Shown here piece by piece: positions 31,434-32,679 of a stretch of 32,679 bases of DNA; position 1 is the first letter of the stretch; every line of letters starts with the position of its first letter. The notes beneath the pieces are model-generated. The model was not told the origin of the DNA, did not search any database, and was given only the letters and a program-made list of their open reading frames with translations. Made by a program: the position numbers and the translations under genes. The DNA comes from Candidatus Rifleibacteriota bacterium (GTDB taxonomy: Bacteria; Vulcanimicrobiota; Xenobia; Xenobiales; Xenobiaceae), in assembly GCA_900772775.1 (NCBI GenBank), contig CAAGRW010000033.1:1-32679 (forward strand). Direction: 5' to 3'.

Positions 31434-32679
31434 ATGAGAAAAAGTCCATATATACTCATATTAATAGTTCTAATTGCCTTATCTATCTTTTCGGAAGTAG
31501 CTCCTCTATTCAATTTAGGCTCAGAATATTTTCATGTTAGTTTAATTTCCGGTGTTTTGCGCAACATGATCTTCACCGCAACTTGTTTAGGCGGTGTGTT
31601 TGCTTATCTTTTTCTTTTGCCTATAGATAAGAAAGAATTAACAATAGCAACTTGCCTTGGAGTAGTCGCTGAAATAATCTTCTCCGCTTATCGATCTCCC
31701 AACGTTCCTAATTTTGATCGCTTTCTGCTAATTGGCCCTGGTCTGTTAATTGGCTGTTTAATAGCCATTTTATGGAGAATTTGGCGTACATATAGGCTTG
31801 ATAATTCTAGTGAATTGCAAACAGAATTAGAAGTATTAGGTATCATGCTAAGTATGCCAATCTTTTTCAGTTTGGGAAGCGCTGTCAGAATATACGACTA
31901 CCATGTCTATGACCCACATTTTTACGCACTTGATTCACTTTGGGGATGTCAGATAAGTTTTATCATAACTAAGTATTTCCGCAGCAACATCTTCTGGCTC
32001 AGGTTTATGGATGTAGTCTATTTCTATTTGCCTTTGTGGATGATGATCGCTCAAATAATCGTATATAAAGACAACGTCACCAATAAGCGAGAGCACAATC
32101 GTTGTCTGGTGCCAGCGTACTTATTTATTCTTATAGCAATAGGGGGCAGCTTGTATTACGCTTTCCTACCAGCCGTAGGAGTAAATTTGTATTGTGGAAC
32201 TAATTCTTTTCCAAATGGCCCTTGGCCAGCAGCTAATATGAATCCTCAGCCCATAGAAGCGCCATATTACTTATACCGCAATTGCATGCCTAGTTTGCAC
32301 TTTGCTTGGATTCTAGCCGTATACTATTCGATATATCGCTCTAAGTCTATATACAAAAATACAGCCTTAGTTTTGGTGTTATTGACAATAATATCTGCTT
32401 TCAGCGTAGGATGTCATTATGCTATTGATCTCATTATGTCAGTGCCATTTTGCTTGACATTCTTGGCGATAGTTATAAGTGAAGCTTCAAAAAAAATGCG
32501 CATAATCGGCGGTATTTGGGGGGCAGGTGCCACAATCACTTGGTTTTGTTTACTCAAATACAGTATAACATCTCTCTTACATTACCCCTCACTAACTTTG
32601 TTTAGCTTGGTTTTTACAGACTTAATATCGTTTGCTTTTGCTTATATGCTTTGCAAACAACGGCCAGAACAAACTGAAC
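31434..32679 (+). CDS. PAP2-superfamily membrane protein, third tandem copy (cut by window edge)
   Basis: An open frame of 415 codons begins at ATG 31434 and has no stop before the window ends. It starts MRKSPYI and contains MPSLHFAW, GCHYAIDL and YDPHFYALDSLWGCQISF at the positions seen in the two preceding copies. It is missing at most a handful of residues, as the second copy ends shortly after the matching CKQ. The N-terminal half is the most diverged, with a shorter loop. The spacer to the second copy is 93 nt. Whether more copies follow is unknown. Confidence 0.8.
   Translation, partial: MRKSPYILILIVLIALSIFSEVAPLFNLGSEYFHVSLISGVLRNMIFTATCLGGVFAYLFLLPIDKKELTIATCLGVVAEIIFSAYRSPNVPNFDRFLLIGPGLLIGCLIAILWRIWRTYRLDNSSELQTELEVLGIMLSMPIFFSLGSAVRIYDYHVYDPHFYALDSLWGCQISFIITKYFRSNIFWLRFMDVVYFYLPLWMMIAQIIVYKDNVTNKREHNRCLVPAYLFILIAIGGSLYYAFLPAVGVNLYCGTNSFPNGPWPAANMNPQPIEAPYYLYRNCMPSLHFAWILAVYYSIYRSKSIYKNTALVLVLLTIISAFSVGCHYAIDLIMSVPFCLTFLAIVISEASKKMRIIGGIWGAGATITWFCLLKYSITSLLHYPSLTLFSLVFTDLISFAFAYMLCKQRPEQTE

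Noticed and set aside
31337..31540. Short plus-strand frame between the second and third PAP2 genes
   Set aside because: It overlaps the start of the third copy in another frame and has no family features; the 31434 frame is the real gene.

Overview
The window reads as ordinary bacterial chromosome, densely coded and of moderate G+C, with one divergent point. Genes from about 1.9 to 22.1 kb lie on the minus strand. Genes from 22.4 kb to the right edge, plus the first 1.8 kb, lie on the plus strand. There is no phage, insertion sequence or CRISPR array. Several features suggest an uncultured bacterium with an outer membrane or diderm-like envelope: a penicillin-binding protein of the PBP4 type, a lipobox protein and an M48 peptidase. 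The elongation factor P, the SpoIID-like protein, the copper-amine-oxidase-like N-terminal domain and the aminotransferase/reductase cluster look most like proteins of Firmicutes and related lineages. A RapA-type ATPase and a kinase-like/FGE-like fusion are less expected there. I cannot fix the phylum from this window.

Left part (1-13 kb). A basic protein tail runs in from the left edge, followed by dacB. After a shared bidirectional terminator comes a leftward block: an orphan XdhC-like protein, a sugar-isomerase-domain protein coupled to a small membrane protein, and a tightly overlapping trio (Cys-rich 132-aa protein, kinase-like/FGE-like membrane fusion, SpoIID-like protein). Then come a lipoprotein, efp, a secreted copper-amine-oxidase-like-domain protein and a small helix-turn-helix/coiled-coil protein. 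A four-gene tRNA operon (Pro-Arg-His-Lys, all with encoded CCA) has its own strong promoter and terminator.

Middle (13-22 kb). A full-length RapA-type SWI/SNF ATPase, an OPT-family transporter, a periplasmic M48 metallopeptidase, and a metal-chelate or cobalamin ABC importer (binding protein, permease, ATPase) whose first two genes overlap.

Right part (22-32.7 kb). The most interesting block is a plus-strand cluster. It encodes a class-III aminotransferase, an SRPBCC-fold protein, a relative of cyanobacterial acyl-ACP reductase that keeps the catalytic Cys, and a protein of the family usually called quinate 5-dehydrogenase. It is preceded and interrupted by two unusually structured intergenic regions, and greA and lysS follow. 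The window ends in three tandem paralogous multi-pass membrane proteins with PAP2-type (inositol-phosphotransferase-like) His/His/Asp motifs. The third is cut by the window edge. I propose the aminotransferase/reductase cluster and the tandem PAP2 array as the two candidates for undescribed biology here.
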